Positions 35,165 to 47,447 of a stretch of DNA of 64,000 nt are shown piece after piece. A program made the translations under genes and the position numbers. Below the pieces are notes generated by a model. That model worked only from the letters and a program-made list of their open reading frames with translations. It had not been told where the DNA came from and ran no database searches. Numbering within the stretch: position 1 is the stretch's first letter; each line of letters starts with the position of its first letter. The stretch spans positions 32,764,439-32,828,438 of the forward strand of contig NC_061868.1 of assembly GCF_907164915.1 (NCBI RefSeq), read 5' to 3'. The DNA is from Impatiens glandulifera. Its lineage: Eukaryota > Streptophyta > Magnoliopsida > Ericales > Balsaminaceae.

Positions 35165-37557
35165 ATGAAATCACTCTTGTTTCTCTTTCTCTTCATCTTC
35201 CCATTCGCATCTTCAAAGAATCAAACATTTTTCAACAAGGGTTCATCTCTCTCAGTCGAAGATGAATCCGTTTTTCTCACCTCCCCTGACAACACATTCA
35301 CCTGTGGTTTCTATTCCATGGGGGATAATGCTTTCTGGTTCTCCATCTGGTTCACGGATTCTAAAGAGAAAACGGTTGTTTGGACAGCAAACAGAGATAA
35401 ACCTGTTAACGGGATGGGATCCAAAGTCACCCTCAGGTCCGTTGGAGCCCTAGCTTTACTCGACATCGATGGCTCAATCGTATGGGAAACAAACACAAGC
35501 TCCACTAATGCGGAAAGAGTTGAACTTTTAAACTCAGGTAATCTCGTTCTTAAAAACCCAGATGGTAAAATCCTCTGGCAAAGCTTTGATTTCCCAACTG
35601 ATACTCTCTTACCTTCACAATCAATCAGAAAGGGCAAACCCTTGGTTTCTTCGTTAGCAAAAGGAAGTTTTGCTTCTGGGTTTTATAAATTTTACTTTGA
35701 TAATGACAATACATTGAAACTAATGTACGAAGGACCGGAGGTTGCGAGTATATATTGGCCAAATATAGAAGTGACTCCAGCTCAGAATGGGAGATCAAAC
35801 TTCAATAATACCAGAATTGCTGTTCTTGATAATATGGGTAGGTTTTCATCGAGTGATGCTTTCCGTTTCAATAGTTCCGACATGGGTTTTGGAGTTATAA
35901 GAAGACTGACCATGGATTACGATGGGAATTTGAGACTCTACAGTTTAGATAAGTTAACAGGATTGTGGGAAGCGGTTTGGCACGCTGTTCAACAGCCGTG
36001 CAATGTGAACGGTTTATGCGGTCGTTATGCCATTTGCGTTTATGCCCCTCAGCCGATTTGCGCCTGCCCGCTTGGTTATGAGATAGCTGATCGAACCAAT
36101 TGGAACCATGGCTGCCGGCCTAAGTTTAACCTGACTTGCTCTAGCTCAGGATCGCAAAACTATAAGTTCGTACAGATCTCTGGTGCAGATTATTATGGAT
36201 TTGATTCCTCTTCTTGGACGCAACAAACATTGGAAAGCTGCCGGAATAAGTGCCGGAATGATTGCTCATGTAAAGGGTTTAGTTACAGGATTGATGGAGG
36301 TGGGCCATGTTACATCAAGTATGATCTTTTCAATGGAAGAAGAACTCCGAACTTCCCTGGCAGCATATACATAAAACTACCTGCAGATTACAATGACGTT
36401 CGAGAAACCGAATCAACGATTCTCAATTCTTCGATTGCTGTTTGTGGACCGTCCGATCAGCCTCTTGCTACTGTGGATTTTGTTTCCTTATACGCGAACG
36501 ATCGTGTGAAGGAACCGAGATGAGGATATTTATACGGTTTTGCTTCGGCCGTGGGAATTATGGAGATTCTGTTTTTCGGGGCATGGTGGATTATTTTCAA
36601 GAGAATGGAATTGCCCGCGACTGTTCGGAGCGGATATCAATTGATGTCGAGGCAATTCAGGAGGTTCGGTTATTCGGAGCTGAAGAAATCGACAAAGAAC
36701 TTCAGGGAGGAGCTCGGGAGAGGCGGATCGGGTATCGTCTATAAGGGCGAATTGGAAGACGGGAGGACCGTGGCTGTTAAGAGATTGGGCGGCGCGTTTC
36801 AAGGGGAGGAGGTATTTTGGGCGGAAGTAACCACAATAGGAAAGATTTATCATATGAACTTGTTAAGGATGTGGGGATTTTGCGCTGAAGCCAACCATAG
36901 GCTAGTGGTTTACGAATTCGTCGAAAATGGTTCTTTGGAGAAGCGCTTGTTCTTCGGGGATCCGCTCGGATGGAAAGAGAGATTTCAAATAGCAATAGGG
37001 ATGGCAAAAGGGTTGGCTTATCTTCATCATGAATGTCTAGAATGGGTTATCCATTGCGATGTTAAGCCCGAAAACATCCTTCTCGACTTCAATTTAGAGC
37101 CAAAGATTGCGGATTTTGGGCTAGCCAAGTTGTCGCAAAGAGGCAAAGAGGTGGACCGGGGTCTGAGTTTACACGAATTCGTGGGACGAAAGAATATATG
37201 GCACCGGAGTGGGCATCGAACCTTCCTATTACGGCTAAGGTTGATGTTTATAGTTATGGAGTTGTGATATTGGAATTGGTGAGGGGAGTTAGATTATCTG
37301 GATGGGTTGTTGATGGTGTGGAGGAACAAGAGTCGGAGCTTACGAGATTCCTTAGGACAGCGAGAACGAAACTTGCATTGGAAGAGGATGAGTTATGGGT
37401 GGAGGAGGTGGTGGATACGAAGTTGAAAGGGGTGTTTAGCCGAAGGCAAGCGATGAAACTTATAGAAACGGGACTTTCTTGTGTGGAAGAGGATAGGACT
37501 AAGAGGCCGACGATGGCGAGTGTGCTCCAAGTTCTTGTGGAATGTGAAGATGAAACT
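35165..37557 (+). pseudogene. G-type lectin S-receptor-like Ser/Thr kinase, ZmPK1-like, disrupted
   Basis: ATG 35165 starts a signal peptide (MKSLLFLFLFIFPFASS). A bulb-type lectin domain (residues about 22-152, ending QSFDFPTDTLLPSQS), an S-locus region, an EGF-like module (CNVNGLCGRYAIC) and a PAN/apple domain with paired cysteines follow. A TGA at 36521-36523 stands in frame just before the transmembrane segment (YGFASAVGIMEILFFGAWW). The kinase domain has a glycine loop LGRGGSGIVYKG, VAVKRL, the non-RD catalytic loop HCDVKPENILLD and DFGLAKLS. A one-base shift near 37165-37180 then moves APEW and the C-lobe into another frame. The gene has no introns. Family members sit in the plasma membrane and sense extracellular ligands. 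With two lesions it is probably a pseudogene, unless they are sequence errors. Copia insertion removed the last codons. Confidence 0.9.
36521..36523 (+). other. Premature in-frame TGA in the receptor kinase
   Basis: The codons on both sides are in the same frame and read VKEPR-stop-GYLYGFASAVG. The lesion therefore splits ectodomain from membrane anchor by substitution alone. Translation to this point would give a secreted lectin-EGF-PAN protein of about 452 residues. Confidence 0.9.
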
Positions 37558-37852
37558 TGTTAGAAATTAAAGTAATAATAATAATAATTAAGGAGTTTTT
37601 GGTTGTTAAAGAGCCTCTTGGATTGTCCAAGACTCTTGATCTTATCTAGTAAATGAGACTCTTCATGTCTCTTAGTTTAATGTCTTAGTTATGCTTTACT
37701 TTATTTAAAGATTGTAATCGTGTTCTTATTCTATCAATTTCAATAAATAGATTTTCATTCAAGGTTATTTTCATTCTCTAAATTTTCTATTCATTTTTTA
37801 ATATATTTCTTCACGGTTCGATCATCGAAGTCCTGATTGTGACTTCGTTATA
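37558..37852 (+). repeat. 5' LTR of the short-LTR copia element
   Basis: 295 bp. Its first six bases, TGTTAG, supply the Cys and stop codons now ending the receptor kinase frame. It contains an (AAT)n stretch near 37572-37590 and differs from the 3' LTR by only a handful of changes. Confidence 0.95.
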
Positions 37853-37864
37853 TGGTATCAGAGC
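37853..37864 (+). other. Primer binding site, initiator Met tRNA
   Basis: TGGTATCAGAGC immediately after the LTR, the canonical copia PBS. Confidence 0.92.
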
Positions 37865-37904
37865 TTTGGTAATATTGTTGAAGAAGGTATCATTGTTATT
37901 CGAT

Positions 37905-38794
37905 ATGGAAAGTGGTGGCCGTGTAGCTGAACTCGGTTTGGAGTTGTTAAACCAGTCAAACTACTGGATATGGAAAATCTGTATGGGATCGTACCTGGTT
38001 GGAGAAGATTTGTAGGACATCGTCGTAGACGATGATGATGCAGCTTCTGAGGATGTTGCTGAAAATGCGGAAGCATAGAAGAAGCGGAAGAGACTCAACG
38101 CGAAGGCAACATTTGTGTTGAAGAGGTCAATCTCCCACAATCTGTTTGAGCACATCATCGGTTGTGAATCTGCTCGTGAGATCTGGGAAACGCTTGATCG
38201 TCTTTTCAATAAGAAGAACGAGGCTCGTCTCCAGATGCTTGAAAACGAGTTGGCAACTGCAAAACAAATCGGATCTGTCTCGGAGTTCTTTCTTAAGGTA
38301 AAGAATATATGCTCAGAAATTTCTTTATTGAACCCAGATGAGAAAATCTCAGAGGCTTGAACAAAGAGACATATTGTTCGAGGACTTCGACCCGAATATA
38401 CACCATTCATCACCTCGATTCAAGGTTGGTCTCAACAACCTTCACTCGAGGAGTTTGAAAATCTCTTGTCATCTCAAGAGTCGTTGGCCGCACAAATGGC
38501 TGGAACGAGTATAAAGGAGGAGTCGAACAATGCGTTGTTCGTGAAGAAATCGAGTTGGAAAAAGGGAAAGTCGAAGAAGGAGGAAATATGTCAGGATTCT
38601 TCAAATATCCCTAAAAATCCCCTTAAGTGTTTCAGGTGCGGCAAGACTGGACACTTCAAGAGAGATTGTCGAATAAATTTGAATGGAAATTTTGCTGGTT
38701 CAAATCTCGGAGAAAAGTCTGATCAACGTGTTGAGGAGGACTGGGATAAGGCTTTTCATGTCGATGTAACGACTTCGAAGGAAAAGATAACATA
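37905..38794 (+). pseudogene. Copia gag with CCHC knuckle
   Basis: The frame opens at ATG 37905 (MESGGRVAELGLELLNQSNY). It continues in the same frame through three stops (about 37974, 38076 and 38358). It contains the gag core (FEHIIGCESAREIWETLDRLF) and a CCHC knuckle, CFRCGKTGHFKRDC, near 38628-38669. The region ends at a TAG near 38793. Confidence 0.88.
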
Positions 38795-39345
38795 GGCTTC
38801 TCATGGTAAACAGGAGATCGGTCAAAGGTGGATCGTCGATTCAGAGTGCGGACATCATGTTACTGGAGATGATTCGGTGTTCTCGTCGAGTCGAGTTCAT
38901 AATGGGGGCGGTGGCATTGTCACGTCAGATAACTCGGTTCACGAAGTTAAAAAGGAAGGATTGATTGTCATTGAAAGCGACAAAGGAGATTCTATTACTC
39001 TGAAGAATGTCTACCACGTCCCAGGAATTCAGAAGAATCTCTTCTCGGTTGCAAATGCTGTAGACGCTGGAAATCTAGTGTTGTTCGGTCCACATGATGT
39101 GAAGTTCTTAAGGAACGTGAAATAAATCAAGGCGGATGTGGTTCATACTAGAACTCGGGTAAATGATCTCTTTGTCCTTTCAGCTTCAAATTCATACATA
39201 GAAAAAGTGAACGACAAAAGTACCTCTTTTTTATGGCATGCAAGACTTGGGCATGTCAATATGACTAAGCTCAGTGTTATGTCTCGAAAGAAACTTGTCG
39301 AAGGTCTACCTGAAGATCTGAGAATTGAGGAGGGCAGTGTGTGAA
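38795..39345 (+). pseudogene. Copia protease and GAG-pre-integrase
   Basis: The protease motif reads IVDSECGHHVTGD near 38832; copia normally has DSGC, so the glycine next to the catalytic aspartate is lost. It is followed by VYHVPGIQKNLFSVANAVDAG and the integrase zinc-finger start LWHARLGHVNMTKLS. There is a TAA near 39123 and a frame change near 39335. Confidence 0.85.
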
Positions 39346-40107
39346 TGATGTCAATATGGGAAGACTCATCGACTTCCATTCGACAATCCTGTATCGAGAA
39401 GTAAGGGTCCTTTGGATCGAGTTCATAGTGACTTGATGGGACCAAATCGAACTGCCTCATACTCGTGAAGTAAATATATGTTGCTGTTTGTGGATGATTT
39501 CTCCAGGTTCACTTGGGTGTACTTTGTGAAAGAGAAGTCTGAAATGTTCTCTAAATTTCTCGAGTTCAAGGAGACGGTAGAAGGAGAACAAGAAAGGAAA
39601 ATTCGAGTATTGTGGACAGATAATGGTGGGGAATTTTGTTCAAAAGAATTTGAATTGTTTTGTAGGCAAAATGACATAAAAAGAGAACTCTCCTGTCCTG
39701 AGACCCCACAACAGAATGGGATAGCCGAAAGGAAGATTCGACACCTTACAGAGACTTGTAAGTCTTGGTTGTATATGAAGAATATACCAAGGCAGTTATG
39801 GGCAGAAGACATGAGTTGTGTTGCTCATGTCATCAATCGAGTTCCGCTTAGCCCTAATGAGTTTAAATCTCCATTCGAGATGCTTTTTGGTTTAAGCTAA
39901 ATGTTAAACATTTTCGAGTTTTTGGATCTACTTATTATGTCCATATTCCAGACTCGAGAAGGAGCAAATTGGATGCAAAGGCAGTCAAATGCGTGTTTGT
40001 CGGCTATGACTAGAGAAGGAAAGGGTGGCGGTGTATGGATCCATCAACCCACAAATGCACTGTGTCGAGAGATGTTGTTTTCGACGAAATTTCTTTGTAC
40101 TATATGA
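39346..40107 (+). pseudogene. Copia integrase core, broken
   Basis: 39478-39900 encodes FVDDFSRFTWVYFVKEKSE, LWTDNGGEFCSKEF and the E-bearing PQQNGIAERK, which together give the DDE residues. 39901-40107 has decayed C-terminal integrase sequence with a further frame change near 39980-40030. Confidence 0.88.
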
Positions 40108-41933
40108 AAGATGTTGAAGAAACTGTTCAGACCGATCTTCCCATTCCCACGTCTACGGGAAGCTCCTGTAGTAGTAATAATAGTGACAGGGGGAGCTCTA
40201 ATTTAGTTCAAGATACTTCAGTTGATGAAGGAGCCAAAAGTGAAAGGTTACCGGGAAGTCCAAATCAGGAAGAATCAAGTCAACAACATAATGGGGAATC
40301 TCGGCCAAAAAGGAGCATTGTAAGGCCCTGTCGATTCAGGGATGATAATTTTGTAACAACCTTTTCTTGTTTCTTGGCAAACGCAATAGACGACGAGGAA
40401 CCCACTTCTTATAATGAAGCAAAAAATGTCAAGGAATGAGTGGCAACAATGGAGGAGGAAATGCATGCTCTCAAGAAGAATGAGACATGGGACGTTGTTT
40501 CGAAACCTCCTAATACTCAAGCAATCACATGTAAGTGGGTGTATCGAATCAAGCGAAAGGCTGATGGAAGCATAGATCGATACAAAGCTAGATTGGTCGC
40601 TCGAGGATTCTCACAGAAGTATGGAGAAGATTACGAGGAGACATTCAACCTAGTTGCGAAGATGACGTCAATTCGCACTGTGTTGGCCTTAACAACAAGT
40701 TCTCGATGGAAGTTGTGGCAATTGGATGTCAAGAATGCATTTCTCTACGGAGAACTTGATCCTTCAATATATATGGAACAACCATCTGGATTTGAGAAGA
40801 CTGATGATCCCTAGTTGGTCTGTAGACTTAAGAAGACACTATATGGATTAAAGCAAACCCCGCGTGCTTGGTATGGAAAGATTGCAGAATATCTTCAATT
40901 TTGTGGGTATAAGGCTTCAGAATCTGACTCAAGTCTATTTATAAAGAAGAATCGTGAACAGATGGTGGTGGTGCTTCTTTATGTGGATGACATAATCTTG
41001 ACGGGCAGTAACTATGATGAGGTTGCTCGTCTACAAGATGAGCTCTCGCTTCGTTTTGAGATGAAGAAGCTTGGTGAACTTGGAACTTTCCTTGGTCTGC
41101 AAATCAAAAATTTCTATAAAGGGTTGTTTGTATCGCAGATTAACTACGAAAAAAAGTTGGTAGAAAAATTTGGTATGACTGATGGAAAAAAGAGATATAC
41201 TCCTCTCGACGTAAATCCTAAACTTAGTCGAGACGAAGGAACATGTCTACCAGATCCTCGTCCTTATCGTGCTCTTGTGGGAAGTTTGATTTATCTGACT
41301 ATAACAAGTTCTGACATTGCTTATGCAGTTGGAGTGGTGAGTCGATACATGCAGGAGCCAAGGAAACCACACCTCGAAAAAGTGAAGAAAATTCTGAAGT
41401 ATATTAATACCTCACTAGATATTGGTCTACTCTACGAAAAAGATGCAAAATTCGTCTTGCAAGGATATGCAGATGTTGACTTTTCTAGAGATCGAGACGA
41501 TCGAAGGTCCACATCTGAGTTTGTTTTTCTTTGTGGAAACACTAGTATATCTTGGAGTAGCAGAAAACAAGGATCGGTATCCTTATCTACAAATGAAGCA
41601 GAATACAAAGCATCAGCTCACGTAGCACATGAGTGCATATGGCTTCGTAGACTCTGGGAGGATTTTCATGTCAAGTTTGATCAGCCAGTTCCTATACATG
41701 GAGATAATTTGAGTGCTATTAAATTGACTTCAAATCATGTGTTTCATGCGAGGACAAAACACATTGAGTTGGAGCATCACTTTATTCGTGAAAAAGTATT
41801 AGAGGGAATCATTGAGATGGTTGCAGTAAGGAGTGAAGACAATGTTGCTAGTATTTTCACAAAAGCACTTCCTAAATGTCCTTTTGAAAATCTACTATCT
41901 ATGTTGGGACTAGTTCATCGGGCATCACTTTAA
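40035..41933 (+). pseudogene. Copia RT and RNase H, nearly complete with two stops
   Basis: One frame runs from 40035 to the TAA at 41931-41933, interrupted by single stops near 40437 and 40812. RT motifs are WKLWQLDVKNAFLYGEL and LLYVDDIILTGS. RNase H follows (GYADVDFSRD, SLSTNEAEYKA, HGDNLSAIKL, TKHIELEHHFIRE), ending FTKALPKCPFENLL. It is well conserved, so decay is recent. Confidence 0.92.
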
Positions 41934-41940
41934 GGGGGAG
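41931..41940 (+). other. Polypurine tract of the short-LTR copia element
   Basis: TAAGGGGGAG overlaps the pol stop codon and directly precedes the LTR, a compact arrangement usual for this copia type. Confidence 0.88.
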
Positions 41941-42231
41941 TGTTAGAAATTAAAGTAATAATAATAATAATTAAGGAGTTTTTGGTTGTTAAAGAGCCTC
42001 TTGGATTGTTCAAGACTCTTGATCTTATCTAGTAAATGAGACTCTTCATGTCTCTTAGTTTAATGTCTTAGTTATGCTTTACTTTATTTAAGGATTGTAA
42101 TGTTCTTATTCTATCAATTTCAATAGACAGATTTTCATCCAAGGTTATTTTCATTCTCTAAATTTTCTATTCACTTTCTAATATATTTTTTACGGTTCGA
42201 TCATCGAAGTCCTGATTTTGACTTCGTTACA
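41941..42231 (+). repeat. 3' LTR of the short-LTR copia element
   Basis: 291 bp, from TGTTAGAAAT to TCGTTACA, followed by the AAACT target copy. Confidence 0.95.
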
Positions 42232-42272
42232 AAACTAAGCCTAGAATCTTCAAAAATGTAATCCAAGACTAG
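42232..42272 (+). pseudogene. Severed C-terminal codons of the receptor kinase
   Basis: Removing the copia element and one AAACT copy makes the kinase frame continue as KPRIFKNVIQD and then a TAG at 42270-42272. That stop lies 11 codons after the duplication. The original protein therefore ended slightly later than the present frame, which ends in an LTR-derived Cys-stop. Confidence 0.8.
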
Positions 42273-42319
42273 GTTTGGAAAAGGAATTGGAATTAGATTT
42301 TTTTTTTTTGAAAGGTTTG

Positions 42320-42355
<36 letters not shown>

Positions 42356-43689
42356 AAGAATCATCATTTGAGAGAATAATATAATTGAGGTAAAGAAAAT
42401 TTATGAGAAGTTGCTGTCTATATGTCGGGAATGAAGAGATAAAAGCCAGGAAAAGGAACAGTTGTTTATGATTAAAAGTTTGGGAACAAAATCACATTCT
42501 TTTTCCAATGTATAAAAACATAAGGTATCTTATTCATTATATTGATTTTGAACTAAAAAAACAATATAAATTTATTAAATATATATAATTAAAATATATT
42601 TTACAATATTATTTTTATTCAATCAATATTAGAATAAGATATTTAAAAATATATTCTTCAAACCCTTTTATTTATTCAAACAAATTAAAAATTATAATCC
42701 AATGTTTCCATTTTTTAAATCACCATTAATATCTAAATATTTTACAATTTTTAAAATAATATATATATATATATATTTTATTAAAAAGTTTAAAAAGAAC
42801 ATATTATATTAATATTGTATTTTAAATTATTTATTTTATAAATTTAAATAAATTCACGAATTATTTAAAAGTTTATATTATAAATATATATATATATAAA
42901 GATATTGTATATTTTAAATAATTATTATTGTAATTAAGGATATTTGTTTACTAGTGACAACATTTTGTTCTTAATAAGTATATATGATAAATATGATACA
43001 ATTTATAATTTTTTTAATATAAATAAAATATATTTTGATGGTGGATAAATTTAATTAAGAATCTGAAAAAATCAATATTTAATTCAATAGAATAGGGAAA
43101 TAATTTTTGAATATTTTTAGTTGCTCAAAGTGATTAATAATTAAGTATTTCACCCAACAGAATGCAGAAATAATTTTTGGATATATTTTGGTTATGTTTG
43201 TGTAAAAAGAGTGTAGTTGGATAAGATATGAATATCTTTTTAGAAATAATTTTTAATTTAAATATATATGGAGAAATATTTTATGGATTCTTTTAGAATT
43301 GAAAAATATTTAATCTTAATTTGATTCTATTGACTATATTAAATTTTATGAAACTTTATCAGAAATAAATCACGTAAAATTAAAATAATTAAACGTAAAA
43401 TAAATTATAATTATAATTCAAGATATTTAATTATTAAAATATATATAAAAATTGTGAAACATTTCAAAAAGTTTTAAAAGGATGTTAATAAAATTAAAAT
43501 ATTTTATAATTTTAATTATTAAATTACTTATTTTATTAATTAAAATACTAAAATATATTTACTTTATTTAAATAATTATTTTTAATAATTAAACCAATTA
43601 AAATTAAAAAAAAAATTAAGATTTAAAAAAGATTAAGATTGAGTACTTCTTAATTAATTAATTTATTTCTTACTCAATTTTCAAATAAT
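42273..43689. other. AT-rich interval with a 28-base A run
   Basis: The probable 3' flank of the kinase gene. A pure A run at 42324-42351 is the only distinct mark and may be an old retroposon tail. The rest is AT-rich with no ORF or recognised family. Confidence 0.6.
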
Positions 43690-45255
43690 TTTTCCAAAAT
43701 ACCCATATTTTTATTCACTCTCAAATTACTCACATCTCTAAATCATTAATTAACTTTTTAATTACATCTCTTCCCCATAAAATCCATTAATTACATTATT
43801 TTATAAATATATATAATTAAAATTAATGATATATATTTTATTTTTACTTAATTTTATAAATATAATATATATAATTAAAATTAAATATTATAAATTAATA
43901 ATTTATTTAAATAGTTTAAACTAAACAAAAATATATTATATTATATAAATATTAAAATAACACATATATAACATAAATTTTAAATTATATATTTTATTTG
44001 TACTTAATTTTATAAATATAATATTATAATTAAAATTAAATAAATAATAAATTAAATAATTAAAATAAATATTATAAACTAAAATAAAATATATAACATA
44101 AATCTTAAATAAAATAAATTAAACTACACCTTAAATTAAATTTCATAAATCTTAAAATATTTATAAAAATATAAATTTAAAAAACTTTAAAATAAAATAA
44201 ATTACATAAACTTTAAAATATTTATAATATTTTACGATTTTTACAGAAAATGTTGCTAGGTTAATATTTATGTAATATATGTTATTTTAATATTTATATA
44301 ATATAATATATTTTATTTTAATATATAATATTAAAATTTTATGTAATATATTTTATTTTTACTTAATTTTATAAATATAATTAAAATTAAATAATTTATT
44401 TAAATATTATAAACTAAACAAAAATATATTGTATTATATAAATATTAAAATAATACATATATTACATAGATTTTATATTAATATATATATTTTGTATTTA
44501 ATTTTATAAATATAATATATATAATTAAAACTAAAAAATAATAAATTAAATAATTAAAATAAATATTATAAACTAAAATAAAATGTATAACATAAACCTT
44601 AAATAAAATAATTTAAACTAAACCTTAAATTAAATTACATAAATATTAAAATATTTAAAAAAATAAAAATTTAAAAAACTTTAAAATAAAATAAATTATA
44701 TAAACTTTAAAATATTTATAATATTAACGTTTTTACAGAAAATATTGTTAGGTTAATATTTATGTAATATATATATTATTTTAATATTTATATAATATTA
44801 TATATTTTATTTTAATATATAATATTAAAATTTTATGTAATTTATTTTAGTTTAGTTTATAATATTTATTTAAATTATTTAGTTTAGAATGTTTAATTTT
44901 AATTATATATATTATATTTATAAAATTAAGTAAAAATAAAATATATGTGTTATTTTAATATATAATATTAAAAGTTTATATAATGTATTTTATTTTAGTG
45001 TATAATATTTATTTAAATTATTTAATTTATAATGTTTAATTTTAATTATATATATTATATATATTATATTTATAAAATTAAGTAAAAATAAAATATATGT
45101 GTTATTTTAATATTGATTTAATATATATTATTTATAAAATAAAGTAATTAGTGAAATTAGTGTGAAAGACGTGTAATTAAAAAGTTAATTAATGATTTAA
45201 AAAAAGGAATTAAGTCGTTTGAGAATATAAATAAAAAATAAGTATTTTGTTGTCA
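43690..45255. mobile_element. Long inverted-repeat AT-rich element (fold-back type)
   Basis: TAAATCATTAATTAACTTTT and flanking sequence at 43738-43770 recur in inverse orientation at 45172-45205, and similarity extends over roughly 110 bp on each side. The interior has two direct copies of a roughly 500-bp unit; GTTAATATTTATGTAATATA near 44261 and 44753 marks equivalent points. It also has inverted copies of TACTTAATTTTATAAATAT. Exact ends and target duplication were not found. Confidence 0.5.
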
Positions 45256-45530
45256 AATTTGTTCCTTCTTAAATGACACTAGGTCAACCTATCTCCTTTA
45301 ATTACTAACCTACTTTTATTTATTTTATATTTTTACAAAATCCATACAAAAACAAAAACATAAGGATACAAAATCTTTTAAATAATGTGAATAATTATAG
45401 TAGTGACTCTTACATATTTAAATAATTTATAAAGTAAAAAATTAATAAGAACGGTGCAAAGGTCAAGACAGAAGTGACTAGTTGGAGAAAGGATTCTTTG
45501 TTCCTATTTTTGTATGTTCCCTCTCTATGT

Positions 45531-45618
45531 CTCTCACATATCACATAAGGAGTGGTAATATTTTAATATAATAAAAGATTTTTTCTTTTATTATAATATT
45601 ACCCTCCCCATGTGAGAG
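45531..45618. repeat. Short hairpin element (MITE-like)
   Basis: CTCTCACAT at the left and ATGTGAGAG at the right enclose a near-perfect stem: GGTAATATTTTAATATAATAAAAGA against TCTTTTATTATAATATTACC around a T-rich loop. This is the form of a small MITE or fold-back sequence. Confidence 0.65.
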
Positions 45619-46272
45619 CCCATCGGACTAGTTGGCTCCAACTATAGACTAACTTAGTTTTTGGGTTCAATACTTATCTAGTGGGATTTTGAAGTTTTCA
45701 AACAAAGCAATAAGTCAGATTCTTCATTATTACAATCTATTGTATACCAAGAAATGTGTGAGTATGTTGAGGTTTCATGGAGTCCCCTTTAGATTCGTCT
45801 AAACTTAGAGATAGTTTGGATTAAAATTTTATAAAAATTTAGAGAGAGAAAAAAATAAAGATTGGTGAAAGTTTGAGTAGATAATAATTATTTTTGATAA
45901 AAAAATTTAGAAGAGTATTGATATTTATAAATAAAATAAAATATAATAATTTAAAATAAAAAATATTTTAGTATTTTGATTAATGATGTGAGTAATGTAA
46001 TTGATAAAAGGGATGAAATGATATTTTATTTTGTATGAAATTTTTTAAAAAGCTTACCCTTATCAAATAATGACACTTATGTCTTATTTGAATGTAAAGA
46101 AAATTGAGAAAAATAATAAATGATCCCCAATGTAGACTCATGTTCTTATATAAAATTATTTATTTTTGTTGAGTAAAAAATTAAACAATATTTCATGACA
46201 TAAATTTTATCTTTAATTTTAATTTAAAATATTTTAAATAAAAATATTATTATTTGAGGAAACTAATTATAA

Positions 46273-46304
<32 letters not shown>

Positions 46305-47442
46305 GCTTAATAAAAAGTTTGAAAGTGTATAACATGCTACAATCATCCAATTTATTTTTCTTTACAATTATAATTTTTCTCTATCCTAATTAATTTTATT
46401 TCTCTCTCCTGTAATATTATATATATATATATATATCTTATTTTTATTCCATAATTTTTTATTTATTTATATTTTCTCATTAATAATATATAAATATATT
46501 TTCTCACCCATTAAATATACACATTAATGAGATAAAAAATTATATATTTTTTTATTTTTTATTTATATATAAGTGTAGACACTTTTATTTTAACATTATG
46601 ATTATAATTAAAATCTTGGATTTTTTTAAATGAAACAAAAATAGCACAAATTAATGCGGTTAAAATGAGAATTTACATAAAATTATTAATCAATTCTAAA
46701 CTAGTAGAATTTAGAGTTATTTGAAATAGTAAGAATTTAATTTGAAAAATATACTAGTTATATATTATTATTATTTATAAATAATTAAATATTTTATACT
46801 TAGTTAATTAAAAAAATTATATATTTAAATAAAAAATAATAATATAAAAAATTATATTTACAAAATTAATTATATTAATTTATTTGAATAAATAACAATT
46901 TTATTTTTTTAATTTTTAAATATAAATTTGTTTTTTAAATATAAAATCGTATAAAATAGTAAAATTGAATTATTTAAAAACTCGTAAAATCTTAAAATCT
47001 TATTAACGTAAATTTAATAAATTTAAAATTGTAAGAACTATTTATTTAAAAATTTACTTAAAATCAGTCTAACCTTCCTTAAAATTTACAAATAAATAAA
47101 TAAATAAAATAAAATTAAATAAAATTAAATAAAATTAAATAAAATTAAATGGAATAAGATGAAGTTTATATATTTAATGCATGTCTTTGTTTTGCAGATT
47201 AATGAAGAAAAAGTACTATCAAGCAAAAAAAAAATGCATAATTAAACACTAAGAGCCAAACTCTAGGAAGGAAACATGGCCCTAGGTAAAATTAGGCAAC
47301 TACTTATTACTCAAACTCCCTCCAACTCAAAGTGACTCTTATCTCAGAAGGGGATCAGACCTAGGAACGGTTAAATCGTCCTGATCTGATGAGAAGAGGT
47401 AGATGAGGGATATTCAAGGTGAAAAAGGTTAAGGGTTGAGGA
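45619..47442. other. AT-rich interval with microsatellites
   Basis: (TAA)n at about 46279-46303, (TA)n near 46418-46436, and a 10-bp repeat (TAAAATTAAA, about four units) at 47106-47150. No gene is supported. From about 47200 the base composition becomes less AT-rich. Confidence 0.65.
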
Positions 47443-47447
47443 AGGAC

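Larger units (their letters stand above)
37558..42231 (+). mobile_element. Ty1/copia element with short LTRs, complete, inserted in the receptor kinase
   Basis: The LTRs (37558-37852 and 41941-42231) begin TGTTAG and end CGTTACA; the 5' copy ends TA, one substitution. Target duplication AAACT is present on both sides (37553-37557, 42232-42236). The element has a tRNA-iMet PBS and a TAAGGGGGAG polypurine tract. Interior order is gag, protease, integrase, RT, RNase H. Its coding frame has several stops and frameshifts, so it is not autonomous now. Confidence 0.96.
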
